Below, one piece after another: positions 46,231-55,797 of a stretch of DNA of 64,000 nt (within the stretch, counting starts at the first letter, position 1; every line of letters begins with the position of its first letter). This DNA is from Clarkia xantiana subsp. parviflora. Lineage: Eukaryota; Streptophyta; Magnoliopsida; Myrtales; Onagraceae. The notes beneath the pieces were generated by a model that did no database searches, had not been told where the DNA came from, and saw only the letters and a list, made by a program, of their open reading frames with translations. The stretch spans positions 3,658,001 to 3,722,000 of the forward strand of contig JAPTYO010000018.1 of the NCBI GenBank assembly GCA_036873135.1, written 5' to 3'. Made by a program: the position numbers and the translations under genes.

Positions 46231-46865
46231 TGCAGACGGCGCCAATGTTGGATTTCGAGCGTCGAGGTTCGTCCTTAGAGTGCACCTTCGAGCTCTCGAT
46301 CTGTATGTGTGCTCGCCTTCTTCTCGTGCTCCCGTAAACCTACAAGAAGGATCGCTCCGGAGGGGGTGGTTTCCGGCGAACCCTCTCCGATGCCTAAGTA
46401 AGAGCTAGGTTTTTAGAGAGATAAACTAGAGATAAGTCAGAGCATTCAGAAATTACTTACCTTTCAAATGGAGAATGTGAGGTGCTATTTATAGAGGTTA
46501 AGGATTCGGCCACGAGGGGCCCACAAAAATAAGGTGGGGTCCGCAGAATATTCCCTTTAGGATAGGGAAAATGGGTATGTCAGTGGGTCGAAGTATGTAA
46601 GTCGGGTGTGCGGACATTGGGAATTCGGGGTGACCGTAGGTCAGGTATAGGTCACCCAGACGCCGGGGCCGACTGCCGGAGCGCGTCGGCCCCGACCGAC
46701 CGGACGTGTTGCTCAAAGAATTTTCTTTGAGCAACACGTCCGGTCAAAGGCCTTTGACCATATGTGAGCTGCTCAAAGCAAATGCTTTGAGCAGCACACA
46801 TCCGGTCAAAGGCCTTTGACCGGATGTGCTTTGCTGCTCAAAGCATTTTCTTTAGGCAGCACACT
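46231..46865 (-). repeat. Tat-type LTR with primer site (minus strand, right end uncertain)
   Basis: The minus-strand primer site TTGGCGCCGTCTGCA is at 46231-46245 and the LTR starts TGTTGGATTTCG at 46246. It shares GAACCCTCTCCGATGCCTAAGTAAG with T1 and T2 LTRs (46378-46402). A minus-strand TATA box lies near 46489-46496. From 46698 to 46860 are five back-to-back palindromes. The expected terminal TATATCCATCA is absent here but appears at 48974-48984, so the LTR may be split by younger insertions. Confidence 0.75.
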
Positions 46866-48120
46866 ATAGGATTTAGGGGATTAATACTACGGAAAAAACC
46901 TCAGATACGTGCATGGTAACTAATACGCAGCGGAAGAAGGTGCATCAGTTTCTGCTTCCCTATACGATAATGAATACATTCGATTCGTATTTTCATAACC
47001 ATTTAGATCCATAACGATGAGACCATTAGAGGAGAATGCATGACCATAGAAGGTATTGCATTTATTAATACGAACAAGAGAATTCTCAAATGATAAATTA
47101 AATCCATTATCCATAAGCAAAGTAACAGAAACAATATTCATTCGAATTCTAGGAGCAAAATGGACATTTTCCAGAAGTAAGGTTCTGCCATTGCGCATAG
47201 GCAATTTGCAGTTCCCTATTCCTTCGAAGTCAACTTGAGAGTTGTCGCCAATATATATCCTTTTTGAATCCTTCGCCATTCGTCTGAACATGGAAATGAA
47301 CTTTTGTCATTGGTTATGTGGTCCGTTGCACCTGAATCAAGAATCCAAGAGGAATTTGAATCAGTTAACATGACAGTAGAGGAAACTAAAGCTTCCTTAA
47401 CATATCCAATGTCGCATACCTTGACAGTATGCGATTTGCTTGTCCTAGCCCCATCGCCTATGCGGCGAGGGCCAGAGTCCTTGCAAACAATCTCCGATTT
47501 TAACTGGAGTTTGCCTTGTTCAGGTTTCGTTAACGTTTTACTGTCAACGGCCTGTTGTTTCTTTCCCTTGCCCCTTTTTCTCTTCTTTTGTCCAGCAGAT
47601 TGTTTGGGAATTTTTGTTTCATTCGTAACCGATGCCAATTGAGTTTGTTCCATCTCGATTATCTTTATGACACTTGGGAGATAAAGTACTGAACTGCCGA
47701 GAGTCAGTAATGTCCTAGTTACTCTCCAGGTTTTTGGGAGAATCCCAATTATGGCTTGAATTTTGTCCCATTCAACCATCTGACTCCCTTCTTCAATCGG
47801 GTTGACCATGCTAAGGAGTTTGTGTACCTTTTCAAGTACACTCATGCTGCTGCTCTTCAGACTTTCATCTAAAGATGGTATAAGTGGGTACAGTATAACT
47901 GCAAAGCCACTTCCATATTTCAGGAATAGGCCATCCCAGATATCCTTTGTGAAAGGAATATCCCATTACTCGCTTTCAGTGTTTGAAGACATTTGTGACA
48001 GCAGAATCTCCTTTGCCCTTGTGTCATCGTGCTCCCAGTTGAAGTGGGTGTATGCCAGCCCTTTAGTCAGGCCCGCATCTGAACAGTTCATCGTTCTCTA
48101 ATTGTGTCTATCATACCTTC
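46866..48120 (-). pseudogene. Copia gag-protease fossil fused to an LTR end
   Basis: From 48100 leftwards a copia gag frame (with a stop near 47968) reads to 47845, then continues with gag (KVHKLLSMVNPIEEGSQMVE) and a Lys-rich stretch, KKRKRGKGKKQQ. The protease active site WILDSGATDHIT lies near 47310-47345. A frame change near 47250 leads to the following segment (NSQVDFEGIGNCKL) and then directly to an LTR-end sequence (CTTCCGCTGCGTATTAG) near 46920. Integrase, RT and RNase H are missing, so this is a deletion derivative. Confidence 0.8.
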
Positions 48121-48600
48121 GTCTTCTAGAAAATTACTTATGCATTTTCACCATGAGTCGTAGTTTGTCTCATTTAAAAGTTCATTAGCACAAGATGAAT
48201 CCATCTATGCGTTTACTCGATACTAACATATTGAAAATCATGCATAAGTGGGAAGACAATGATATTTTGGAAAAAGAATTGCGTTCATCAGACATCTATG
48301 AGATAGAGGACGACTTATAATGATCCCTCAGACATCTAACCCAACCGACCGACGGTAAACCGAGGGAAGGGGGGTCGTGAAAGAGTTCACATTATCGTCG
48401 TATTCTTTCTAATAGATCAGTCTTTTAAAACGGTTTTAATCGCTATTACTAGAACGAGAGGTTTTTAAAACACCCAATCTTGGCTTTCCCAAGGCTCTTT
48501 TTAATACGTTTTTCTAGGATTTCTAGTTTGCACACATAATTCTACTACACAATATGCAAAGACCGCACGTGCAAACCCTCTTGATGTCAGCTTTACTCCT
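48121..48600. other. No gene seen
   Basis: Mixed sequence, possibly the upstream part of the plus-strand LTR that ends at 48950; no TG start with a matching TSD could be found. Confidence 0.35.
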
Positions 48601-48950
48601 GTCTACGCTCGGCTCATACTTTGCATTGAACCGACGTCGGACCGTTCAAAACCCGGTTTGATTCCAAGGTTTCCTATAAATAGGGGCCTTGATCATTCAT
48701 TTCAAACTAAGTTGACAGCGGAAGCTCTGCCCTCTCTCTTACTTTCTTTCTCTAAAATATCTAACTTAAGCTTCAGAGAGGGTTCATCGCACTCCACCCT
48801 CCCTACGTGTTGTGCGATACTGCCCCTCTTGCAGGTATATGGAGACGCACGAGTTCGGCATGTGCGAAGACCCGAAATAGGAGCGGCCCGAGGCATTCTT
48901 CCGTCGTCACTACCAGGATCCGACTCCCCACTCGGAAAGGATCCAACAGA
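48601..48950 (+). repeat. Plus-strand Tat-type LTR, promoter to end (left part undefined)
   Basis: A TATA box (CCTATAAATAGGG) lies at 48674-48686, then a leader with CTTCAGAGAGGGTTCATCGC and CCCCTCTTGCAGG that matches the R/U5 layout of T3. It ends GGATCCAACA at 48950. No primer site follows, so it is a solo or truncated LTR. Confidence 0.6.
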
Positions 48951-49598
48951 GCCTAAATGAGGTACAATTGGGTATATATCCATCAATCTCTATAAGAAAA
49001 TCCAAATCACTAAAATTTGAAGTTACTGCTCGTCTGAATCATTTATTTAACTACTAATTATGATATACACAATATGTTTGAATGGACAAGTAAATGACTA
49101 AAATTATACTTCGAGTCGATAAATATTTAACGATGAGTTGCATGTTATCTATAAGTCCAAATTGAAAATCAATGTTCGACACATTTTTTGAAATGTTATA
49201 TGGGTTGTTACGTAAATGAACTATGGATACAAAAATTCCAACACGTACTAGAAATCTGGACATGTTGAGTACATCTCATATGTTGGGGTGACTCAAATTG
49301 ATAAGTACAGAATAGCTTATATAACGTGTCAGTCAAGCGATTTTTAAAAAAGATATATCAACCGAGTTGCTATACAATCCAGAAATGTGAACTGTCTCAT
49401 GAATCATGTCTTCTTACTATCATCTTTTCCTGTTTAGCTTCTTCTTACTATCATCTTTTCCTGTTTAGCTTTTACTATTGGAGTTTAATCCGAGTTGTTT
49501 GTTTTAGAGTTTATTAATAATTGTGGCTCATAAAAAGAAACCTTAATGATTTTTTTTCTTTCGGATTTCAATAAAATGAAAAATTCAGTAGTACTAAA
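48951..49598. other. LTR tip and AT-rich flank; short direct duplication
   Basis: 48969-48984 (TTGGGTATATATCCATCA region) matches the outer tip of the minus-strand Tat LTRs. The rest is AT-rich with no gene. A unit of about 31 bp (CTTACTATCATCTTTTCCTG) is duplicated at about 49410-49470. The last eight bases, GTACTAAA at 49591-49598, are the left TSD of the hAT MITE. Confidence 0.5.
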
Positions 49599-49903
49599 CA
49601 GTATTTTGAAAAACGGACCAGGTCTAGGACCGGAAAGATGACCGGTTCCCGGTCTAACCGGTCCGACCCGGTTCAATCCGGTTTAATTGCTTCAAATTAT
49701 TAGTATTTAGATATTAATAAATTATTTTTCTGTCCTATAATCAACATCCTGTCATGTAATTTAGTGGTAGCATGCCATAATTCTCAAAACAGGTCATAGG
49801 TTCGAGTCTGGGTGTTACGATTAGACCGATGCCTGTTTATCCTGTCCAACCCGGCGGTCTGACCCGGTCCGACCGCTGGTCCAGTCCGATTTTCAAAACA
49901 CTG
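49599..49903. mobile_element. hAT-type MITE, 305 bp
   Basis: Terminal inverted repeats start CAGTATTTTGAAAAACGGAC on the left and, read inverted, CAGTGTTTTGAAAATCGGAC on the right. The TSD is GTACTAAA (8 bp) at 49591-49598 and 49904-49911. CAGTG-type ends with 8-bp TSDs are typical of hAT. Inside (49759-49815) is a tRNA-like stretch with A-box-like TTAGTGGTAGCATGCC and B-box-like GGTTCGAGTCTGG. Confidence 0.88.
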
Positions 49904-50054
49904 GTACTAAAGATACAAAAATATATCAGGAACTAAATTATTCATTAGTTAAAAGTATAATAACTAATTTGAATAGGTTTTTCATAATAAAAAAAATATG
50001 GAAATAGAGGGTAATTTGGCATTTACATTTCTTCACGGTATGAATTCAAACTAA

Positions 50055-50450
50055 GAGCATCCACAGTGGTATTACGTAAACTTGGGCCATACATGTTTAT
50101 TTAAGTAAAGCAATAAAAACTATTTACAGTGGTTTTACATAGCATTTCTTAAATATGAGACCCACACTTAAATTTATGTTTTTGCATAAAGTATTCTTTA
50201 AATATAAGTAATGCACTATGTATTACACAACCAATTTTTTATTATAAATTAATTCATTTTATAATTAACGCTAATATCTAATTGGTGGTTGTTGGAAAAT
50301 TTAATAATAAAATATATTTAAAGAATATATTTAAGTAATACGATTGCAGAGAAAATATTTTTTACATGTGTCTTAAATTTACGTATTACTTAAAGTGTAC
50401 ATAAATGTCTACATGGTAACTTTAAAGAATACAAGCCATTGTGGATGAAC
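50055..50450. mobile_element. PIF/Harbinger-type (Tourist-like) MITE, 396 bp
   Basis: Left end GAGCATCCACAGTGG and inverted right end GTTCATCCACAATGG. Flanked by TAA at 50052-50054 and 50451-50453, the 3-bp TSD of this superfamily. AT-rich, no transposase. Confidence 0.75.
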
Positions 50451-50508
50451 TAAACATGTTAGGATTAATTCTTTAAAATGGAAAAGCTACGAGGATTAAA
50501 TGCATAAA

Positions 50509-51558
50509 GGGTCAATAACCTGGGAGAGGTCTGAAGTTTGGCCCTTGTTAATTTGAGAGGTCTGAAGATTGAAATGGTGATAACTGAGGTTTGAAGTTTG
50601 GACTTTGTGATTTTTAGGTTTTCCGTCCAAATTTTCTGTCAAATTTAACAGAACCGTGTGAAATGTCAAAAAATACCCTTTTGTAATATTTGAATTAATA
50701 AAAAGTTTAATTAATATAAAGATGAAATGACAAAAATACCTCTGTCCATAATTTAAACCTAACCCAGCTCCGACCACCACCACGGCTCCGGCCGGCCACC
50801 ACCCTCTCCGGCGACCACCACTCTCTCCGGCGACCACCACCCTCTCCGGCCGGCCACCACCCTCTCCGACGACCGCCACCACGGCCTCAATTGGGCCCAA
50901 ATCGGAGCCACCGGCCCCGATTGGGCCCAAATCGGAGCCACAAAGCTCCGATCGGAGCTCGGTGGCTCCGATCGGAGCTCTGTGGCTCCGATTTGGGGCC
51001 ACAGAGCTCCAAATCGGAGCTCTGTGGCCCCAGATCGGAGCCACAGAGCTCCGATTCGGAGCTCTGTGGCCCCAAATCGGAGCCACCGAGCTCCGATCGG
51101 AGCTTTATGGCTCCGATTTGGGCCCAATCGGGGCCGGTGGCTCCGATTTGGGCCCAATTGGGGCCGTGGTGGCGGTCGTCGGAGAGGGTGGTGGCCGGCC
51201 GGAGAGGGCGGTGGTCGCCGGAGAGGGTGGTGGTCGCCGGAGAGAGTGGTGGTCGCCGGAGTTGGGTAGTGGCCGGCCGGAGCCGTGGTGGTGGCTGGAG
51301 TTGGGTGGTGGCCTTAAGGGCATTTTCATCTTTTCATTGAATCATGTGAGATGTAAGAAGGGTATTTTTGGAATTTTTTTTATTTCTGGTCACATGCAAT
51401 GCACATGACCAACTTCCGTCAGTTTTAACGGAAAAAACTAACGGAGACCTTTATTATCTACAAGTCGAAACTTCAGACCTTTGTTATCACCATTTCAAAC
51501 TTCAGACCTCTCAAATTCACAAGGGCCAAACTTCAGACCTCTCCCAGTTTATTGACCC
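50509..51558. mobile_element. Palindromic (foldback) MULE-type element, 1050 bp
   Basis: Begins GGGTCAATAACCTGGGAGAG and ends with its inverse. The 9-bp TSD ATGCATAAA is at 50500-50508 and 51559-51567. The two halves are near-complete inverted copies meeting near 51030: outer AT-rich arms, then GC-rich blocks with TCCGGCGACCACCA repeats, then short palindromic repeats around GCTCCGATCGGAGC. Long open frames on both strands are by-products of the palindrome. No transposase. Confidence 0.9.
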
Positions 51559-51567
51559 ATGCATAAA

Positions 51568-52224
51568 TTAAGGATGGAACAACATGGTATGTTTCTCTAG
51601 TTCATGGAAACATCATGTGCCAAATTCAACAGATTCAGCATTCGACCTAATTTGACTATATTTTATTTATTATTATGTTTATATTATTGACTGTGATGAA
51701 ATATTATTATTATTATATATATAGACCATAGCTGGAAGACGGTGGTATATTTTATATCGCAGATGGCTTCTTTAGCATCATATTGTAGCTGAAGGTCAAA
51801 CCATAACTGGAAAGCTTAGTTATAGCTCTCAAATTGCGCTTGTATACGAGGCGAAAGTCTGATTGTCATGATAAACAATTCTATATCATTGCCAAGATTC
51901 CACTTCGCATACTCAGGTGATTGGTATTCGTAATTGATGTTTCAGATAGGTTCCGCATTCGGATAAATATAGCAGCAGACAAGATCCTTCCTTCTTAGCT
52001 AACTTCTCGCGACTCATAATTGTTGTTACTAAGGCTGAATGGAATAGGACGTTCACTAGCCATCTAGTCTAATCATGTTTAACACACACATACAGTAATG
52101 AATAGCATTCAAGTTGACACGTTGAAACATTAGAATGAATAACTTCACGCATAGCATATTTAGGTGATGAATTACAATTACTAAAGATTACTTGTTGCCA
52201 TTTACCAAAATCACCAGTTAGCCT
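51568..52224. other. AT-rich flank, no gene seen
   Basis: Contains simple TAT-rich stretches near 51660-51720. The last five bases AGCCT are the left TSD of C3. Confidence 0.5.
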
Positions 52225-52456
52225 TGAAAGCAAAGCTTTCTCTCTGATTACTTTGAGAGAAGAAGGAGAAGATGAGATTGCAAAATAACACGGGAATCAA
52301 TTTTCATTAATCAAAAGTTAGTTACAAGATATTTTGGAGTGTTACTTATAGACTCCAGAAGTTTGTAATTACAGATAGATTCCTAGGCTTTAGCTAACTA
52401 CAAACACAACCTCAAACTAAGTTCCTCCACATATCAGTACATATATATCTCTATCA
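52225..52456 (-). repeat. 3' LTR of C3
   Basis: TGAAAGCAAAG to CTCTATCA on the plus strand. The minus-strand purine-rich tract CATGGGAA abuts it at 52457-52464. Confidence 0.9.
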
Positions 52457-52464
52457 TTCCCATG

Positions 52465-53945
52465 AGTCTTTGTTTTTCTTGTTGCAGAAAACTTTGACCA
52501 GAAAAAAAAACAGCGACACAATCAACTTTCCAAAAAAAAATTCAAGACAACACACTGAAAGGCAAGAAAAAGTAGTTTGTATTTCCTTCAGAAGCTGAGA
52601 TCCTGATGAGAAAAGAGCTAAAGGCTTTAAAGTCAGAGAATCAAAATAAAGGGAAGGATTTTCAGAAGATCAGAGAGATCAAATCCATACATCAAGTAGC
52701 TGCAAGTTCTAAGATTAAAACCAAGAAGAAACACTGAAATTCAAAGGGCTGCATTATGATGACACTACAAACTTCTTTGAAGAGCCTGAATGAAATGAAG
52801 TACAGAAGAACATGCACAGAAAAGCAGTCAAGAAGATTTACAGCAGTTAGATCATAAATCTCACTGAAAGCTATACAGACAACTCAATCTTTTCCAGATA
52901 TCCTAGAGATGATTTGACCAAAGAACAGCAAATCATTGAAGAGGAATGACTTTCCGAAGGAAAAGAGGAAAAGGAGAGAGATCTTAGAAAACAACTTTTG
53001 TAAAGAGTAATGAGAAAACAAGAGCTCTGTTTAGTATAACTTTCTTATGTTCCACGGAAAAGTCTATGATTATCTTCTTTTTCTGTAGAGTGATAATCGA
53101 ATATTACCCATCCTTTTGAACATAAAGAAAGAAAACAGAGCTTTAAAGTGTTTTTGGAAAAGACCATGATTATCTTCTTTTTCTGTAGAGTGATAATCGA
53201 ACTTTACTCATCCATTTGAACACCTATGTTTTTTTTCATAAGGGAAACATTGCTCTTATATGTTCTTGGAAAAGACCATAATTATCTTCTTTTTCTGTAG
53301 AGTGATAATTGAATTTCGCTCATCCATTTGAACACTTGTGTTGTTTTTCAAACAAGACAGAGAAAAGAGAAAAAGTCATTCAAAGTCAATGAACTCACTT
53401 GACTAGATCAAACCAACCACAAGACTTATAAGGAATAGGACCAGGCTTTAGATGCAACATTCAGGAGACAAATGAAACATAGCCAAAAATGTAAACATTG
53501 AACCCAAGCATTCTTGAACTTGCTATGACACACTCTTCATACCATTTAAAACAGAAATTATACTTCTGAAGTTGTCATTTATAATCAGGTATTGAGTTCA
53601 GATATTATCAAGATTTTAAAGATAGAAAAAGCAGCAGCTTCGGTCGCCAGCTCCCCTGTCATCAGGTCACCAACTTCCTTGACCTTCCAGCACTGGGCAG
53701 GCGTCAGCCCCCATACGGAATATTTTTCTGAGAGCTGAAAAACATAGACTTTAACCTTGATGATGAAAGATGTTTATGGACAAATAAAGAAGCTCAAAAC
53801 CTCAGGAAAACAGAGAGAGGGATTACATCTAAAACCTTTTTGGAAAACATTCAATGTGTTGTCTTGCTATGGTGAAAACAAAGACTTCAAGTTATAATCA
53901 CTGATAGAGAATAATAGCACTGATAGTGAGAAGAACACATTACAG
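52465..53945. other. C3 interior between RNase H and 3' LTR
   Basis: A/G-rich sequence without a gene, except for the repeat at 53040-53345. Unusually long for a copia 3' leader; possibly foreign sequence picked up by the element. Confidence 0.45.
53040..53345. repeat. ~110-bp tandem repeat, three copies
   Basis: ATTATCTTCTTTTTCTGTAG followed by AGTGATAAT recurs at about 53071, 53168 and 53280, each followed by CATCCATTTGAACA or a variant. The ~60-bp core is conserved; the spacers differ. Confidence 0.8.
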
Positions 53946-54056
53946 ATTAGAGTGGAAACTCATTTGTGACTAAATTCTTCATAAGGTAGCTGTAGGAGTG
54001 CTCAAGGAGGTCCACTTTTCTGAGTTTAGTTGTAACCTGAGAAAACACATCTTCTT

Positions 54057-54644
54057 TTAAGTAGTTGATGACAGCAACCTGTAAATGATAAAGTAAAGAA
54101 GATGAATTAGATGTGCACGAATCAGCAATAATGTAAGAGCTTGGCCACAATCTACAGCATCCTTAAGATCAGCAAGAGAGGAAATGTTCAATTTCTTTCT
54201 CAGTTGAACAAAATTTTTCTTTGTAAGGGGTTTTGTAAAGATATCTACAATTTGATCACTTGCAGGTATATAGTTAACCAGCACAATTCCTTGAGAAACA
54301 ATATCCCTTACAAAGAAAAAATCTAGTTCTACATGTTTCATTTTGGAGTGATGAGTAGGATTTGCTGAGATTGAAATGACACTTGTGTTATCACACCAAA
54401 TGGTAGGTTGAGCAGAGGCTTGTATGTCAATCTCAGTAATGAGAGACATAACCCAAATCACATCACAGAAGCATTTTGCAAGTCCCCTATACTCAGCCTC
54501 TGCAGTAGATCGAGCAACCACCCTCTGTTTCCTTGAGCACCAAGTTATCAGATTGTCACCTAGGTACAAGCAATGACCATTTGTTGACTTTCGATCATCT
54601 AGATTACCACCTAAATCTGCATCAGAAAATCCAGTGATAGCCAA
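54057..54644 (-). pseudogene. Copia RNase H of C3
   Basis: Reads FSDADLGGNLDDRKSTNGHC, then STAEAEYRGLAKC and WCDNTSVISISANP, then the C-terminal HIS/Lys-rich end HVELDFFFVRD and DIFTKPLTKKNF. The copia RNase H catalytic Asp/Glu/Asp positions appear intact. It follows the RT fragment after a frame change near 54648. Confidence 0.88.
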
Positions 54645-54651
54645 AGAGGTG

Positions 54652-55077
54652 CTAGGACGAAAACACTAAACCAAAATCTAAAGTACCCTTCAAATATCTC
54701 AGTATTCTCTTAGTTGCTTTCCAATGACTATCTAGGGGATTTTGAGAAAACTGACTGAGTTTATTGACAACATATCTTATCTCAGGTCTAGTGCAGCACA
54801 CATGTTGAAGAGCTCCTATTGTACTTCTAAACAGAGAAGAATCAGAAAAAGGAGTCCCCATAGTAGATGAAAGAGGAGGAATGACAACTAAAGGAGTAGG
54901 AGTAGCTGAAATATTAAGCATGTCATTTTTATCAAGATGTTCAAGTATGTATTTCTTTTGATTTAGTATACAACAATCATTACCATATTGAACTTCCATG
55001 CCCAGAAAGTAATTCAGTTTGCCAAGATCCTTGAGTCCAAAATTCTTATCCAACTCCAATATGACAGCTTCCACCAT
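54652..55077 (-). pseudogene. Copia RT, C-terminal half, of C3
   Basis: Starts LDKNFGLKDLGKLNYFLGME, which lies after the YVDD motif of a complete copia RT, so the polymerase active site is missing. It continues with a connection region (SLFRSTIGALQHVCCTRPEI and RILRYLKGTLDFG). The ATG at 55075-55077 lies in the primer site, showing that the deletion joined the primer site to mid-RT. Confidence 0.88.
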
Positions 55078-55090
55078 AGCTCTGATACCA
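55074..55090 (-). other. Primer binding site of C3
   Basis: Minus strand TGGTATCAGAGCTATGG, the classic initiator-Met tRNA primer site, directly after the LTR end. Confidence 0.92.
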
Positions 55091-55322
55091 TGAAAGCAAA
55101 GCTTTCTCTCTGATTACTTTGAGATAAGAAGGAGAAGATGAGATTGCAAAATAACGCGGGAATGAATTTTCATTGATCAAAAGTTAGTTACAAGATATTT
55201 TGGAGTGGTACTTATAGACTCCAGAAGTTTGTAATTACAGATAGATCCCTAGGCTTTAGCTTACTACAAACTCAACCTCAAACTAAGTTCCTTCACATAT
55301 CAGTATATATATATCTCTATCA
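55091..55322 (-). repeat. 5' LTR of C3
   Basis: Matches 52225-52456 at about 222 of 232 positions. Followed by TSD AGCCT. Confidence 0.9.
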
Positions 55323-55327
55323 AGCCT

Positions 55328-55797
55328 AATGAAATCAAATAAATTACAGTAAACTTCTTAAAAATTTCGTAATACCCACCTAGATAGATATGTTTAAACA
55401 GGTTAACATAAGTGAACCAGAACGAAACCTAACTCATTCTCTGACCTAACCAAAGTCGTCACTATCTGGGATTTTCCATGCTGTCAACAACCAAGCATGC
55501 ATTCATAATTCTCTAATCGTAAATTATCGTATGCTATCACTAAGTCCATTTAACATGCAAAGTACATTAAAATTCAGTTTGATTTATACTATACCTTATT
55601 CTACAAAATTTTAAATTTAGGGGTAAATTTGAAACTTTTTCAAATTTTAGGAGACCTATTTGCCATTTAAAAAAAAAAATATTTGTTATCCTAAATTCTC
55701 CTAGAGCTAATTTAAAAATAAATCAAATTTAGGGCTTAATCGAAAATTTCAAAAAAATTCAATTAACTTAAACTTTTCTTTCATGCAAAAACACTCA
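55328..55797. other. AT-rich flank, no gene seen
   Basis: Low-complexity A/T runs. It ends in A at 55797, the host base before the Helitron. Confidence 0.5.

Larger units (their letters stand above)
52225..55322 (-). mobile_element. Copia deletion derivative (C3), 3.1 kb, both LTRs and TSD
   Basis: LTRs of 232 bp at 52225-52456 and 55091-55322, TSD AGCCT at 52220-52224 and 55323-55327. On the minus strand the primer site is followed at once by the middle of RT, so gag, protease, integrase and half of RT are deleted. LTRs differ at about 10 of 232 positions by eye. It retains everything needed in cis for copying (LTRs, primer site, purine tract) but no complete enzyme. Confidence 0.93.

Noticed and set aside
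49759..49815. A functional tRNA gene
   Set aside because: A- and B-box-like words are present, but I cannot form a full acceptor stem, and the stretch lies inside a MITE.
50496..51408. Open frames of 130-196 codons on both strands rich in Trp, Arg and Gly
   Set aside because: Created by the GC-rich palindrome; the same words appear on both strands and there is no domain.
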